Below, one piece after another: positions 10,305-21,104 of a stretch of 64,000 nt of DNA. The position numbers were made by a program, and so were the translations under genes. The stretch comes from Lucinisca nassula (lineage: Eukaryota; Mollusca; Bivalvia; Lucinida; Lucinidae), in assembly GCA_963580285.1 (NCBI GenBank), contig OY757023.1, positions 91,227,108 through 91,291,107 on the forward strand. Direction: 5' to 3'. Below the pieces are notes generated by a model. That model worked only from the letters and a program-made list of their open reading frames with translations. It was not told the DNA's origin and did not search any database. Position 1 is the stretch's first letter, and every line of letters begins with the position of its first letter.

Positions 10305-13300
10305 TGTTTATGAAACACAATGCCCCCAACTGCTTGACCATAACACTGCTTGACCCTAACCCTGCTTGTCCCTAACGGTAATTGAGATATCTTTTTTTTA
10401 TATGGCCGCAATGCTGAAAATTTAGAAGGAACATAACACAAGAAAAACTGAAGTTAATCAGGTCATTTATTTATTACCCCATACCAGTGTTTTAAGTTAC
10501 AGGACAATAGCTCATACAGTTTTAGAGATACAGTCAAACCTGTCTTAGTGTCCACCTCTATTAAGCGAGCAACCTGTCTTAAGCAAGCACGCATTAAGTT
10601 CCCAAAAAATGCAAATGCATTTAAGTTCACCTAATCAGTTCATCTACTCATCATCCTGAACCAGCCTGTAAAGTTTCTGGGCAATAGCTCGTACAGTTTT
10701 TGAGATATCTTGCTTACAAGCTTCAAATGCGCAAAATTTCAAAGGGGCATAACTCAAGAAAAAATGGATTTTTGTCAAAAGTTAACCAGTTCAATTTCTC
10801 ATCCCCAACCATTCTGTAAAGTTTCAGGGCAATAGCTCAGTTTTTTTAGTCATCTTGAAACAAGCTTAAACGCAAAAAATTTTAAAGGGCCATAATTGAT
10901 GAAACAAATTTCGGATTTTTTTTTCAAAAGAATTAATCAGTTCATCTACTCAGCATCCTGAACCAGCCTGTAAAGTTTCAGGGCAATAGCTCAAACAGTT
11001 TTTGAGATATCTTGCTAACAAGCTAAAAATGCGCAAAATTTCAAAGGGACATAACACATGAAAAAAAAATTGGATTTTGTCAAAAGTTAATCAATTAATC
11101 TTCTCATCATCCCCAACCATTCTTTAAAGTTTCAGGGCAATAGCTCGAACAGTGTTTTACTTATCTTGCTTATGTAGTAGGAGGCTAAATTTGGCAGCTA
11201 CCAGCAAACAGTCCTACTCATGAATGGCGGATGAACTATAAAAATTCTCTGGCTCAAGAAGGGCAGTTGTAAGGCTCCTGTGTCTATCCAAGAAGAGGAT
11301 GAAGATGAAAACTGCTCGACCCTATATGGCCTTAATAGTATTGACAGGATGTTAAACGCCAGACAAACCAAACTTTACTAGTAGGAAAAACTATCCAACT
11401 GAATATGACATGAATGGTGTTGACAGGCCGTAAACTCTAGACAAGCGAAACTGGACCAATTTAGCCATATCCAGCACAAGCAAGACTAGCACTGCCCCCT
11501 AGGGTGTCGCAGGTTGGATTCTACGGCACCCCCGTGAGTCGTATAGTCAGGCCCGATCACCGGGATACGGTTTGACTCATGTAGCAGCAAAATATTTGAA
11601 GAGGTTTTCAGTTTCCTAACTGATTTTAAAAAAAATCAAAGGGCCATAACTCAAGAAAAAAAAATTGGATTTTTTTCAAAAGTTAATCAGTTCATCTACT
11701 CATCATACCCAACCAGTCTGTGAAGTTTTGGGGAAAAACCTCATATAGTTTTTGAGATATCTTGCTTACAAACTTAAAACGCGAAAAATTTCAAAGGGCC
11801 ATAACTCAAGAAAAAAATATAGGATTTTTTTTCAACAGTTAATCAGTTCATCTACACATCATCCCAAACCAGCTTGTAAAGTTGCAGGGCAATCGCTCAA
11901 ACAATTATTGAGATATCTTGCTTACAAGCTGAAAACACGAAAAAAATCTAAGGGCCATAACTCAAGAAAAAAAATCGGATTTTTTTCAAAAGTTGATCAG
12001 TTCATCTACTCATCATCCCCGACAAGTCTGTGAAGTTTCGGGGAAAAACCTCAAATAGTTTTTTTAGATATCTTGCTTACAAACTTAAAACGCGAAAAAT
12101 TTCAAAGGGCCATAACTCAAGAAAAAAATTTCGGATTTTTTTCAAAAGTTAATCAGTTCATCTACTCATCATCCCCAACCAGCATGTAAAGTTTCAGGGC
12201 AATAGCTCAAACAGTTTTTGAGATATCTTGCTTACAAGATTTCATAGTATTTTTTGCAAAGGGGCATAACTCAAAAAAGGGGCATAATCCTGACGAGAAA
12301 AAAAACACGGGTCAATTATTTTTTCATGAGGAATCCATATATGAAATTTCAAAAACCTAGCACCCATGGTTCTAAAGTTATGCTATGCAGTAAAAAGTGG
12401 GACGGACGTAAGGACGGAAGGACGCCAAAACGCGAAAAATTTCAAAGGGCCATAACTCAAGAAAAAAATTTCGGATTTTTTTCAAAAGTTAATCAGTTCA
12501 TCTACTCATCATCCCCAACCAGCCTGTAAAGTTTCAGGGCAATAGCTCAAACAATTTTTGAGATATCTTGCTTACAAGCTGAAAACACGAAAAAAATCAA
12601 AGGGCCATAACTCAAGAAAAAAAAATTGGATTTTTTTCAAAAGTTAATCAGTTCATCTACTCATCATACCCAACCAGTCTGTGAAGTTTTGGGGAAAAAC
12701 CTCATATAGTTTTTGAGATATCTTGCTTACAAACTTAAAACGCGAAAAATTTCAAAGGGCCATAACTCAAGAAAAAAATATAGGATTTTTTTTCAACAGT
12801 TAATCAGTTCATCTACACATCATCCCAAACCAGCTTGTAAAGTTGCAGGGCAATCGCTCGAACAATTATTGAGATATCTTGCTTACAAGCTGAAAACACG
12901 AAAAAAATCTAAGGGCCATAACTCAAGAAAAAAAAATCGGATTTTTTTCAAAAGTTGATCAGTTCATCTACTCATCATCCCCGACAAGTCTGTGAAGTTT
13001 CGGGGAAAAACCTCAAATAGTTTTTTTAGATATCTTGCTTACAAACTTAAAACGCGAAAAATTTCAAAGGGCCATAACTCAAGAAAAAAATTTCGGATTT
13101 TTTTCAAAAGTTAATCAGTTCATCTACTCATCATCCCCAACCAGCATGTAAAGTTTCAGGGCAATAGCTCAAACAGTTTTTGAGATATCTTGCTTACAAG
13201 ATTTCATAGTATTTTTTGCAAAGGGGCATAACTCAAAAAAGGGGCATAATCCTGACGAGAAAAAAAACACGGGTCAATTATTTTTTCATGAGGAATCCAT

Positions 13301-13447
13301 ATATGAAATTTCAAAAACCTAGCACCCATGGTTCTAAAGTTATGCTATGCAGTAAAAAGTGGGACGGACGTAAGGACGGAAGGACGGACGGACGAACAGG
13401 GCAAAACCAATATGCCCCCACAACTTCTTCGAAGTTGGGGGCATAAA
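10305..13447. mobile_element. Hairpin-ended tandem-repeat element, 3.1 kb
   Basis: Starts CTAGAGCCAGTGTTTATG with AATGCCCCCAAC close behind. Ends in TGCCCCCACAACTTCTTCGA AGTTGGGGGCATAA, a hairpin whose stem matches the 5' AATGCCCCC. Inside, units of about 160-170 bp carry GGGCCATAACTCAAGAAAAA, TTAATCAGTTCATCTACTCA and GGGCAATAGCTC. A (GGAC)n stretch (13370-13395) precedes the hairpin. A higher-order block of about 961 bp is present twice (11640-12400 and 12600-13370). The architecture suggests a non-autonomous Helentron or bivalve pearl-like element; this is inference. Confidence 0.7.
11169..11600 (+). mobile_element. SINE-like insertion inside the tandem-repeat element
   Basis: This sequence breaks the repeat-unit register. 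It contains GGCTCAAGAAGGGCAGTTGT, also seen in the SINE at 5720, and a double tail motif TATTGACAGGATGTTAAACG / TGTTGACAGGCCGTAAACTC. The tRNA-like head is not clear, so it may be a truncated or composite SINE. Boundaries are approximate. Confidence 0.5.
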
Positions 13448-13530
13448 AACTGAGGTTTAGGGGGATATACATACATTATTTTTCTTATTTTTGCTCCAAG
13501 AAATAGAGGATCTTACATGAGTGCTCATGT

Positions 13531-13662
13531 ATTATTGAATTTATTAAACGAGTTGAGGAAAAGGGATAAAATGCAAGGCTGTGCCGAGCATTTTATCCCT
13601 TTTCCTCAACAGCCGAGCATTTTATCCCTTTTCCTCAACGAGTTTAATAAATTCAATAATGC
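13531..13662. repeat. Inverted repeat with internal duplication
   Basis: The arms ATTGAATTTATTAAACGAGT and its complement at 13642-13660 enclose GAGGAAAAGGGATAAAATGC and its complement. The right inner arm (GCATTTTATCCCTTTTCCTC) is present twice in tandem (13588-13610 and 13616-13638). No target duplication identified. Possibly a MITE whose stem was duplicated. Confidence 0.7.
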
Positions 13663-13911
13663 ACGAGCACGAATGCAAAATTCTAATTATCATATGACAT
13701 TTAAAACGCATTTAATTCACGATTGTTTACAAAAAATATCGATAGTCCGCCATTAGTAAACGCTACGTAGTTAAGGCCGTCGTACATGTAACGTTACGGG
13801 ACGTATCTAGCTAATTTGCATATTTAATCCACTAGTGGATTATCGAAAATATTACATGACGTTATTACACTCTCAGACACGACGTCATATGATAAATAGG
13901 ATTTAGAAAAG

Positions 13912-15445
13912 TAGAAGTAAAACAAAGATCAGGAATTGATACAATTAACTTACCCCACCCATAAAAGACACCAAAGGGAAAGAAATACAAACATTAAGCG
14001 ACCAGACCATAATGGAAACCTAAACAAAGGAAGGCCATAAGGACAGTTACTTTCCCACAAAATGGCCATATGGCCATCCAAAACCAAAAGACACAAGTGA
14101 TACACACAGTAAGTAACAAACAACAACATAAATAAATCGCCACAGAAGAGCCGCCTTGGAACGGTCAGCGGAAGATTTCCACTGGGGGGCTTAAATCGAT
14201 TTTACGTGGCCACAATCCTCGCCCTTACTTCCGTCGCGATTTAGACAAATAATTTGTTCAGTCCTCATGAAGGCCTCCTTACTCATCAGTGCAACATCTC
14301 CGTGAACACAAAAATCAAAGAACCACAGAGGTGAGACAACGGTGAGGACTCGACAGCAAGAAACCACTGAAATGCTGGAGCAAAAGAAAACCAACAGTTA
14401 GACTCCGATGAGCCCGACCAGAGACAGAGCATCAGGCACCAACCGACATTATCTCTCTAATTTTCAATAAGCCTTTACGTTGGAGCCGTCATAGAATCTG
14501 AGGCCTGACCCACCGGCGTGCAATTAAAGAGGGAAGCAAAGCTGCCAACCGTGATTGGGTTAACTACCATGCATGCAGTCTGTCGTATAATATCCATGTT
14601 GTACCCAATCTTTTTATATCGAAGAATGATTTTACGAAATTGGGTGCTGAAGTCATTGCGGTTATATATTTTTCTGAATTTATATGCTAAGTCACCATAA
14701 AATTCGGGTTCCGATAGACCTTGTTGCAGAAGAGATTTAAGTCCAATATTGAATTTTGAAATTAAATCAGAATGGCGTCTATAAAATTTTGAAAAGGCTT
14801 TGCGTAGTTTATGGTACCGATAACCCTGATTAAGGAGTTTAGCCGTTAATAATTTATTACGAGTGTTGAAGTCAGTTACATGACTACACACTCTAGCAAA
14901 TCGAATTAATTGCGAAATATAGACGCCATAGGATGGCGCACGAGGAACATCACCATCCAAAAAAGGAAAATTTACAATCTCAAAATCAAAGTCATCGCGT
15001 TTATCATAAATTTTGCACGAAACAAATCCATCTACAATAGACAGATGTAAATCCAAAAACGGGGCCTCGGTATCAGAAGAATTTGCTTTATTTAACTGAA
15101 GTTCTAGGGGGTAAATCTGACTGATCAAACCATCAAAATAGGTATTATCAATATTTAATAAATCATCTAAATATCTAGAAGTAGAGCTAAAAGCTTCAAT
15201 AATTTCAGATTGGTTATCAATGGAAAGCGACAAAATGAAGTCTCTTTCATAACAATACAAGAACAGATCAGCCACAAGAGGTGCGCAATTAGTACCCATC
15301 GGAATACCCACAATTTGTCTAAATAACTTAGTACCGAATCTAATATAAATATTGTCAAGTAGAAAGGTGAGGGCATCACACACTTTCTGACATGACCAAA
15401 GTGTATAATTCTTATGCTCTTTAGAAGTGAAAAATGCATTTCTGA
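13912..15445 (-). mobile_element. 5'-truncated Penelope-like retroelement
   Basis: Contains a long reverse transcriptase frame (about 15440-14475) followed by a 3' region ending near 13912. The same 3' end occurs at 6330, 48916 and 54827, giving four copies with a shared 3' terminus and different starts. The 5' side is cut off at about 15445, where a SINE begins. The class assignment comes from the RT style (GIPMGTNCAPLVADLF, TSRYLDD), which I associate with Penelope-like elements. No GIY-YIG endonuclease is visible in this copy. Confidence 0.7.
14475..15441 (-). pseudogene. Penelope-like reverse transcriptase, 5'-truncated
   Basis: About 320 residues of uninterrupted RT-like protein. Landmarks in order are TLWSCQKVCDALTF, the palm motif B-like GIPMGTNCAPLVADLFLYCY, the catalytic YLDD in TSRYLDDLLNID, then APFLDLHLSI and the thumb-like QGYRYHKLRKAFSKFYRR. 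The frame appears to continue upstream to 15554, but those first 38 residues are the antisense of a SINE and are not part of the protein. The N-terminal RT motifs are missing, so the copy is dead although the remaining frame is intact, which suggests a fairly recent insertion. A non-Penelope RT class cannot be excluded. Confidence 0.75.
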
Positions 15446-15612
15446 GAAGCCTCCATGGTGTAGTGGTTAAGCTACTTGCCTTGTAGACCATGGTTCGCAC
15501 GATCTTTTCGGGCTTCTCCAGACTTTCAGATGGGTCTTTTAACTGAGGTCCCATTTCAGTATGACCTTAGCTGTTGGTGAGATGTAAAACTCAAACACTC
15601 ACTCACTCACTC
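15446..15612 (+). mobile_element. tRNA-derived SINE, family G
   Basis: Head GAAGCCTCCATGGTGTAGTGG (box A) and a box B-like GGTTCGCACGATC. Body CTTCTCCAGACTTTCAGATG and GTATGACCTTAGCTGTTGGT, ending in ACTCACTCACTC. Three copies are present in the window (also 23341-23496 minus and 32069-32236). It abuts the truncated end of the Penelope-like copy. Confidence 0.75.
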
Positions 15613-16093
15613 CAAGACATAGATTGTGGGTACTCCTTAGTAAAACGGAATTTGCAACCGTAAAACGAATGATTTACCTCGGCAAATGACAATTTTCAAT
15701 TCAGTTATCCCCATCTAATGCACTTATACAGTAGCTTTGTTAAAATTGAACTATTCTGCTCAAAGTGGCAAGTAAAACCAAATGCTAACCAATGAAAAGC
15801 GATGTTACATCATGATGTCAGGTTTCTGACGGTATATCACAGGATAAACTGTCGAAAACTTTTGGCGTTATCCAATCAAACATTGCGTTACATATGCAAG
15901 TGCATTAGTACCCAAGTGCATTAGAAATAATAATGAATCTCGACGAAAGAATGTTGACAGACCAGAGGAAAAAACCCTTAAACACCTGATCACCAGTAGG
16001 ACAAGTTTCTGCTTTGGACCCAAAGAAAAGTGTTACACCAAAACCACTTTATAACACTAATTTTGGGATCCATCTTGAAACCGTTCTTTATCC
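15613..16093. other. Unassigned intronic sequence
   Basis: About 480 bp in the 9.7-kb CAD intron. No element boundary or exon recognised. The word AAGTGCATTAG occurs twice near 15898 and 15915. Confidence 0.4.
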
Positions 16094-17056
16094 ACTAGAG
16101 AAAGCGACCAGTGGGTCACGTATACCCCCAGCCAGTGCCACCCTCTGATATATCTTTCGAGCTTGTATGTAATATGAATGAAGAAGTCAAGAGGCTATAA
16201 GAATCTATAAATGTGCTTGTAAAAGCTAAACCAAACATAAAATTTCTAAATGGACATCTAAGTTACTGAATGGATTGGGGCATCAATGTTACTAAAGCAG
16301 CAGGGTGGTGTATGCATCAATGAAATCTTTGGACTGGTATGCCACATTGATGCAAGTGTCAATTAAATTTGTCTTAAGAGTTTAGAATATACAGACATCT
16401 ATAAACTTTGTCATAAAACTTTAACCAAATGTAAAGGTAGGTCAAGGTCACCATGGGTGGGGATAGGGACATGCATCACAAAATCTTTGGACTGGTATAA
16501 AACATTGATGCAAGTATCCACTGAATTTGTCTTAGAGTTTAGAACATACAGGCATCTATAAACTTGAGTCATAAAACTTTAACCAAACGTAAAATTTCTA
16601 AGTCTGTGACCTTGACCTCAAGGTCACTGGGGGGTGGGGGACATGCATCAATGAAATCTTTAGACCAGTATGTAACTTCAGTGTAAGTATGAACTAAATC
16701 TGTCAAAGGGTTCAGAAGATACAATCTCTTAGAAACTTGAACGCAAAACTTTAACCAAAATGTAAGCGGATGGAAGGATGCACAGATGGAAGGACGGACA
16801 CACGGATGGACATGTTTACGAGAGGACATTTGTTGGGCACCTCAATGTTAATTTTCCCATTCAAAGTACCAACAATCTCCAAAATACCCAACAGGCTACT
16901 GGCTACTTTAAGTCCGTTAACAACGGAACAAACGGCAAGTACCCAAGATAGGCATACCCAACTAGTGTCCTCTGGTTTGCTCGGACGGACGGACAAACGA
17001 AAGCCAGGACGAAAACTATATACCCCCATAGCATACTTCGTATGCCAGGGGTATAA
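16094..17056. mobile_element. Hairpin-ended tandem-repeat element
   Basis: Starts CTAGAGAAAGCGACCAGTGG with GTATACCCCCAGCC nearby. Ends with TATACCCCCATAGCATACTT and TATGCCAGGGGTATA, a terminal hairpin that also complements the 5' GTATACCCCC. Two to three imperfect units of about 180 bp contain AAATCTTTGGACTGGTAT and GAACATACAGGCATCTATAA. GGACGGAC tracts occur at 16770-16810 and 16980-16995. Confidence 0.7.
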
Positions 17057-17116
17057 TAACAGTGTTATAACGAACAGTGTTATAACGAACATCATTATAA
17101 TGAGGTTGTTTTGTTT

Positions 17117-17385
17117 GTTTGTTTGATTTGAGGCTTAATGTCATTTTGGAGACGTTGCTTCCAATTTTGTGTGACTTTTACCCAACCTTGACATGAAATG
17201 ACATCTCAAGCCCTGCCGCCCAATGAAACCAATAGGGTTTATTAGCACCACTTTGCCTGGGCAGGCTTAGATCCTCTAGATCCTCTAAGCGGTTTACCAG
17301 TACTTGTGTGTGGGTCGGTTTCAGCTCTGCGTGGAAGCATCATGCAGCCCATCTATTTCTTCAAGCCCCGATGGGCAGGGACTGT
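17117..17385 (-). mobile_element. SINE-like element, family E
   Basis: On the minus strand it runs from GATGGGCTGCATGATGCTTC through GCCTGCCCAGGCAAAGTGG to a tail with AAATGACATTAAGCCTCAAA and CAAACAAACAAAC. Eight full or partial copies in the window share these words. A typical tRNA box A/B head is not obvious, but the tail (TGTTGACAGGGACGTTAAAC in better copies) resembles other SINE tails here. Confidence 0.65.
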
Positions 17386-17411
17386 ATAATGAGGTTGTGG
17401 TGTATAAGGAA

Positions 17412-17624
17412 GTTAATGCTTATCCTGTTGAACATGACAACCCTGAAGCTTTGAAAACAGTGTAGATCCAGATCAGACGGCTTCTGAAGAAGCAATCCGA
17501 TCAGGATCTACAGAATTTGTCATTTAGTTTGTGAATTGAATTAATAATTTGCATCAAAAATAGTTTGGCTGACTGTCAGAAATGGGTGTGGCAAAATTAA
17601 TTTATTCAACAGGATAAAGATTAA
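17412..17624. mobile_element. Palindromic MITE, family A, diverged
   Basis: Same AAACAGTGTAGATCCAGATC core and GCTTCTGAAGAAGC centre as the copy at 9956, with the subterminal GGGTGTGGCAAAATTAATTT. The ends are decayed (AATGCTTATCCTGTTGAA and TTCAACAGGATAAAGATTAA). Confidence 0.65.
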
Positions 17625-17833
17625 GGTGCATTGATACTGAAGAAGACCTTCTTATGTTTCATTCACTGATGTATTTCATGACATAGATATTATTTATCAT
17701 ATGAAAAACGCTGCAAGCAGCATCTTATTATCATTACATATTTTCAGTATGTAATATTCTGTAGTAACATCACCAAAATGCTAACATGCTATTGGTGACA
17801 ACGTAATGATTTCTGTAGAAGCTTTCGTATTAA

Positions 17834-18088
17834 CCCTTTTTGTACCAAATGGTATCTTCCTCCTTATATACAGCAGGAGTTCATTTCAAAATTTAGGGGT
17901 GTCAGGTTGAGTTTTCATCAAAATTTATTTAGAAAATGACTGAACTTTTAGCAAACATTGGAGGCCCTGATCAGACACCACATTCTGCGGCGTCTAGAAT
18001 CTGCGGCGTCTAGAATGCGGCGTCTGATCTGGGCCTGCACTGTTTGCCAGGGTATCCGTTTTGGGGTTTCTGGTACTAAATGGGTTAA
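17834..18088. mobile_element. Palindromic MITE, family B (piggyBac-like ends)
   Basis: Ends TTAACCCTTTTTGTACCAAA and GGTACTAAATGGGTTAA. Subterminal AAATTTAGGGGTGTCAGGTT. Centre built from TGATCAGACACCACATTCTG and TGCGGCGTCTGATCTGGG with a short internal duplication of GGCGTCTAGAATCTGC. TTAA plus CCC termini suggest a piggyBac MITE. It is distinct from family A outside the core GGCCCAGATCAGA motif. Confidence 0.7.
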
Positions 18089-18144
18089 ACAATTTTCTAT
18101 GGAATAAACGGAAAAAAAAAGTTGTATCATAAAAAGAATTTCAA

Positions 18145-19137
18145 CTAGACAAAAGGGCCCAGTGGGGCACATATACCCCCGGCCAGTGCCATCACCTCAG
18201 CTGAAAATAGCAATGTCAAAAGCTTCTTTGCATATACAGGCCATATTCCATAGAATGGCCATTTTCAAGATTCAAAGGGCAATAACTCTGGAAGTAGGAA
18301 AGCAAGAGTTATGGTTCATGTGTTCTGCACGTCGTCTCATGGTGTTCAACATTCGTGTGGAGTTTCATGAAAATATGTCAAGCCGTTTAAAAGAAATGGA
18401 GAAGACACGAAGATGTTAGCAGACACATAATTTACAATCTTCAAAGGGAAATAATTTGTAATGTATGCAAACAAGAGTTATGGTTCTTGTGTTCTGTCCA
18501 TCCTATTATCTTGCTTTACATTTGTTTGAAGTTTCATGAAATTATCTCAAACGGTTTTAAAGTTACAGAGCGGACACAAGTGTATGGTAAAACTCGTAAT
18601 ATTCAAAGGGCAATAACTCTGAAAGTAGAAAAGCAAGAGTTATGGTTCATGTGTTCTGCACGTCGTCTCATGGTGTTTAACATTTATGCGAAGTTTCATG
18701 AAAATATGTCAAGCAGTTTAAAAGTTATGGAGCGGACACAAAAATGCAACTTATAACATTCAAAGGGCAATAACTCTGAAAGTAGGAAAGCAAGAGTTAC
18801 GGTTCATGTGTTCTGCACGTCGTCTCATGGTGTTTAACATTTATGTGAAGTTTCATGAAAATATATCAAGCGGTTGAAAAGTTATGGAGCGGACACGAAA
18901 ATGCAAGTTAAAACATACAAAGCGCAATAACTCTGAAAGTAGAAAAGCAAGAGTTACGGTTCATGTGTTCTGCGAGTCGTCTCATGGTGTTTAACATTTA
19001 TGTGAAGTTTCATGAAAATATGTAAAGTGTTTCAAAAGTTTTGGAGCGGACACGAAAATGTTAACAGACACACACACACAGAGAAAATATGAAAACTATA
19101 TACCCCCATGGCATACTGCGTATGCCGGGGGTATAAA
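18145..19137. mobile_element. Hairpin-ended tandem-repeat element
   Basis: Starts CTAGACAAAAGGGCCCAGTG with CATATACCCCCGGCC close behind. Ends TATACCCCCATGGCATACTG and TATGCCGGGGGTATAAA. About five units of about 165 bp carry AAAGGGCAATAACTCTGAAA, AGCAAGAGTTATGGTTCATG and GAAGTTTCATGAAAATATGT. An (AC)n/AGAC stretch precedes the hairpin. It has the same layout as the element at 16094 with a different internal unit. It ends 120 bp from a CAD exon. Confidence 0.75.
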
Positions 19138-19256
19138 CATGGTCATTTCATCAAAGTTTATGAAACTCACCAAAGGCTTGTTCGGCGAATTTCATATATA
19201 ATGACCACTCTTGTAATCTGCTATAGGAGTCAAATGTCTGCTTTTCAATACTCTAC

Positions 19257-19472
19257 CTCTCCATCAATATAGACCAACTCTCCCTTCAGTACAACTCTCC
19301 GAACCATTCCTGTCACGCTCTTCCCAGCAAATGGAGTCCATTTGGATTTCGTAAACTTCATAGCTTGCGGTATGACCCAGGTACTCTCCATATCTATCTC
19401 TATGTATGTCTCAGGCTGGTCGGGTAGGGAGAATATCTTCTTTGGGTTGGTATACAGTTTTTCTATCAGGTC
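19257..19472 (-). CDS. CAD: CAD exon: C-terminal part of dihydroorotase domain
   Basis: The 216-nt exon is in phase 0 at both ends. Acceptor TATTTTGCAG|GAC, donor GGAGAG|GTAGAG. The 72 residues include DLIEKLYTNPKKIFSL, YIEIDMESTWVIP, KSKWTPFAGKSV and GTVRRVVL-like MVRRVVLKGELVYIDGE. These match the closing strands of the amidohydrolase fold in animal CAD (NPRRIFHL, EWTIPSHM, HWTPFEGQ, VRRVVLRGEVAYIDG-type motifs). The downstream intron is 9.7 kb and holds several transposons, the upstream one only 602 bp. Bacterial-type DHOase or hydantoinase is unlikely because the linker exon follows. Confidence 0.93.
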
Positions 19473-19574
19473 CTGCAAAATAGTTGACAAGAGTGATGAA
19501 GCAAATATACTCCAACCGCTCTTTAACAAATTACGATAACACATCCATGTGACATAGTGCATTTTTTCTTATCT

Positions 19575-19730
19575 CCAAAATGGCTACTTTTCTGATGAAA
19601 ATCCGGGATATTTTTCTTACTTTTACTCTAAACATAGGTTGTGGTTGATCATTAGAACGACCTCACTGAGGCGATTGTAACAAGTACCCACAGCCTATGT
19701 CTTGGAGAAGAAATAAGAACAAGAGGGCCA
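19575..19730. mobile_element. Palindromic MITE, family C
   Basis: Contains CCTCACTGAGGCGATTGTAA with flanking GTACCCACAGCC and the shoulders TTACTTTTACTC / GGAGAAGAAATAAGAA. Starts next to ACTTTTCTGATGAAAATC, the outer sequence seen in other family C copies. The arms are imperfect, so this is an old copy. Confidence 0.65.
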
Positions 19731-20040
19731 TAATGGCCCTGGATCGGTCACCTGATCCTTATTGTACAGATAAAATGATACGTAATATTAGGTGAAGTGG
19801 ATGATTTGAGCCATTTTGGTTCACAGTGGCCCAAGGAACATTTCTGTGAAATTATTTCAAAATCAGTTCACCTACTTAGTAGTAGAAGTCATTTTAAAGG
19901 TTATTTAATTTTTAGTTTTGGTGGCTATTATGTTCAGTCGGTCAAAACAATTTTGAGCAATTTCTGATCTGAAAATTCATTCAAAATAAATTTCAAAATT
20001 AACCCGACACCCCTAAATTTCGAAATTGACTCCCGCTATA
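19731..20040. other. Mixed repeat fragments in CAD intron
   Basis: GAGGGCCATAATGGCCCTGG with TCGGTCACCTGATCC is the start of a tandem-repeat element like that at 5165, but no array follows. Near 19990 CCCGACACCCCTAAATTTCG and CGCTATAAG are the subterminal part of a family B MITE. Nothing intact. Confidence 0.45.
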
Positions 20041-20074
20041 AGATTACATGCAGTAGAGAAAACATTTAACCTAC

Positions 20075-20190
20075 ATCTAGCGTAAGTCTCCCCTCTGATA
20101 CTGCTGTTAGGAGAAGCGGTAACATTGTCTCTAAGCCCGGGTAACCAGGTGGGGGCTTGCCACTGTTCTTCTCTTCTACAGTGTGTGGGG
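20075..20190 (-). CDS. CAD: CAD exon: DHOase segment with APHT and [10 protein letters not shown]
   Basis: Acceptor ATTTACAG, donor CTAGAT|GTAGGT, 116 nt. It receives one base (G) from the previous exon, completing an alanine codon, so the junction reads [13 protein letters not shown]. The rest is [18 protein letters not shown] and [10 protein letters not shown], after which the next exon supplies DLIEKL. In DHOases the Asp of the split DHAPH motif is a metal-binding residue. PGLE(T)MLPLLL is a strong CAD signature. At 39 codons it falls below usual ORF cut-offs. Confidence 0.93.
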
Positions 20191-20204
20191 CTGTAAATAA
20201 TAAT

Positions 20205-20457
20205 TTAGAAGGATTATCCATAAAATGCCAATCACGACAAGTGTCGTCTGCTTTGCCATCTGCCGGTTACCTTAAAAGTAATTTTTTTTGCAAACAGTGT
20301 GGACCCAGATCAGACTGCTCCTGTAGGAGCAGTCTGATCTGGGGCCACATTGTTTGCCTGTATGCAAAAATATTTTTAAAAAGCTTGCCAAAAAAATCTG
20401 CAGACATATCAGACGACATTTTCAGGTGTAGTTTTTCTTGGAGTCTTAAGGGTTAAC
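20205..20457. mobile_element. Palindromic MITE, family D
   Basis: Centre CAGACTGCTCCTGTAGGAGC with AGTCTGATCT, flanked by GCAAACAGTGTGGACCCAGA and CCACATTGTTTGCCTGTATG. The right end is TCTTAAGGGTTAA, a CCCTTAA-type piggyBac-like end. It begins only about 15 bp upstream of the acceptor of the 116-bp CAD exon, so it could crowd that splice site. Confidence 0.65.
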
Positions 20458-20504
20458 ATTTTTATCTTATTTCACATAAGAGCCATTCTACATAGCCCTA
20501 GATA

Positions 20505-20729
20505 CTGTTGTCGGAGGATAAGTTGAAAGTGACGTCAGCAAATGTTTTTGTTATTAAGCATTGTCCACTGTTGTCAAAAGGTAACAACGCTTCGGTAATG
20601 ATAAATATGACGGTATAATCCGTCTTGCCAACTAATGATGGGTATGATAATAATAACGGTACAACCTCTTAAACTTACCTGTGGTGGTATACTCTTTTAC
20701 GTCACTGTCAACTTATCCTCCGACAACAG
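20505..20729. mobile_element. 225-bp MITE with TA duplication
   Basis: The left end CTGTTGTCGGAGGATAAGTT and the right end AACTTATCCTCCGACAACAG are perfect inverted repeats of at least 20 bp. The repeat extends to about 30 bp with one mismatch. TA flanks both sides (20503-20504 and 20730-20731). This fits a Tc1/mariner-superfamily MITE. Confidence 0.8.
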
Positions 20730-20756
20730 TAAGAGGGAGTATCAACATATTTTTCT

Positions 20757-20872
20757 AATTTCTACATAAAAACATATGTTGTGGGTACTCATTAGCAGAG
20801 CTAAGGCGAGGTGTTTCTAATGAGTACCTACAACATATGTTTTCATGCAGAAATAAGAAAAATAACAATACT
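20757..20872. mobile_element. Palindromic MITE, family C
   Basis: Inverted repeat of TCTACATAAAAACATATGTT and GTGGGTACTCATTAG around GAGCTAAGGCGAGG. The right shoulder is GCAGAAATAAGAAAAAT. The arms carry several mismatches. Confidence 0.65.
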
Positions 20873-21104
20873 TTTCTGATGAAAAAAAGCATTATCTAGA
20901 GTTTTGGCCGCCCATATCTTGAGATAACCTGCTTTTTGCCATTCATGGCAATGTGCTGATCAGCCTATGCATCAGTAGTCTGATAAGCACCTTTGTGTTC
21001 ACTTCTTGGATAATATAATACCTCTTAGAAACTGAATTTGAAACATCAAAAATGTAGCTAGCATTACGATAAAATATCCATGCACCACAGTTCATTCTAT
21101 CAGA

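Noticed and set aside
11752..13446. Plus-strand frames of 76-93 codons with repeated LKTRKISKGHNSRKK motifs
   Set aside because: They translate the 160-170-bp tandem unit and recur with the 961-bp duplication, so they are repeat artefacts.
14281..14330. Second hammerhead-like CTGATGAG on the minus strand in the Penelope 3' region
   Set aside because: No GAAA box or GTC with pairing stems follows, so the core is incomplete.
15442..15554. N-terminal 38 residues of the reverse transcriptase frame
   Set aside because: This segment is the antisense of a tRNA-derived SINE. The RT frame merely happens to be open across it.
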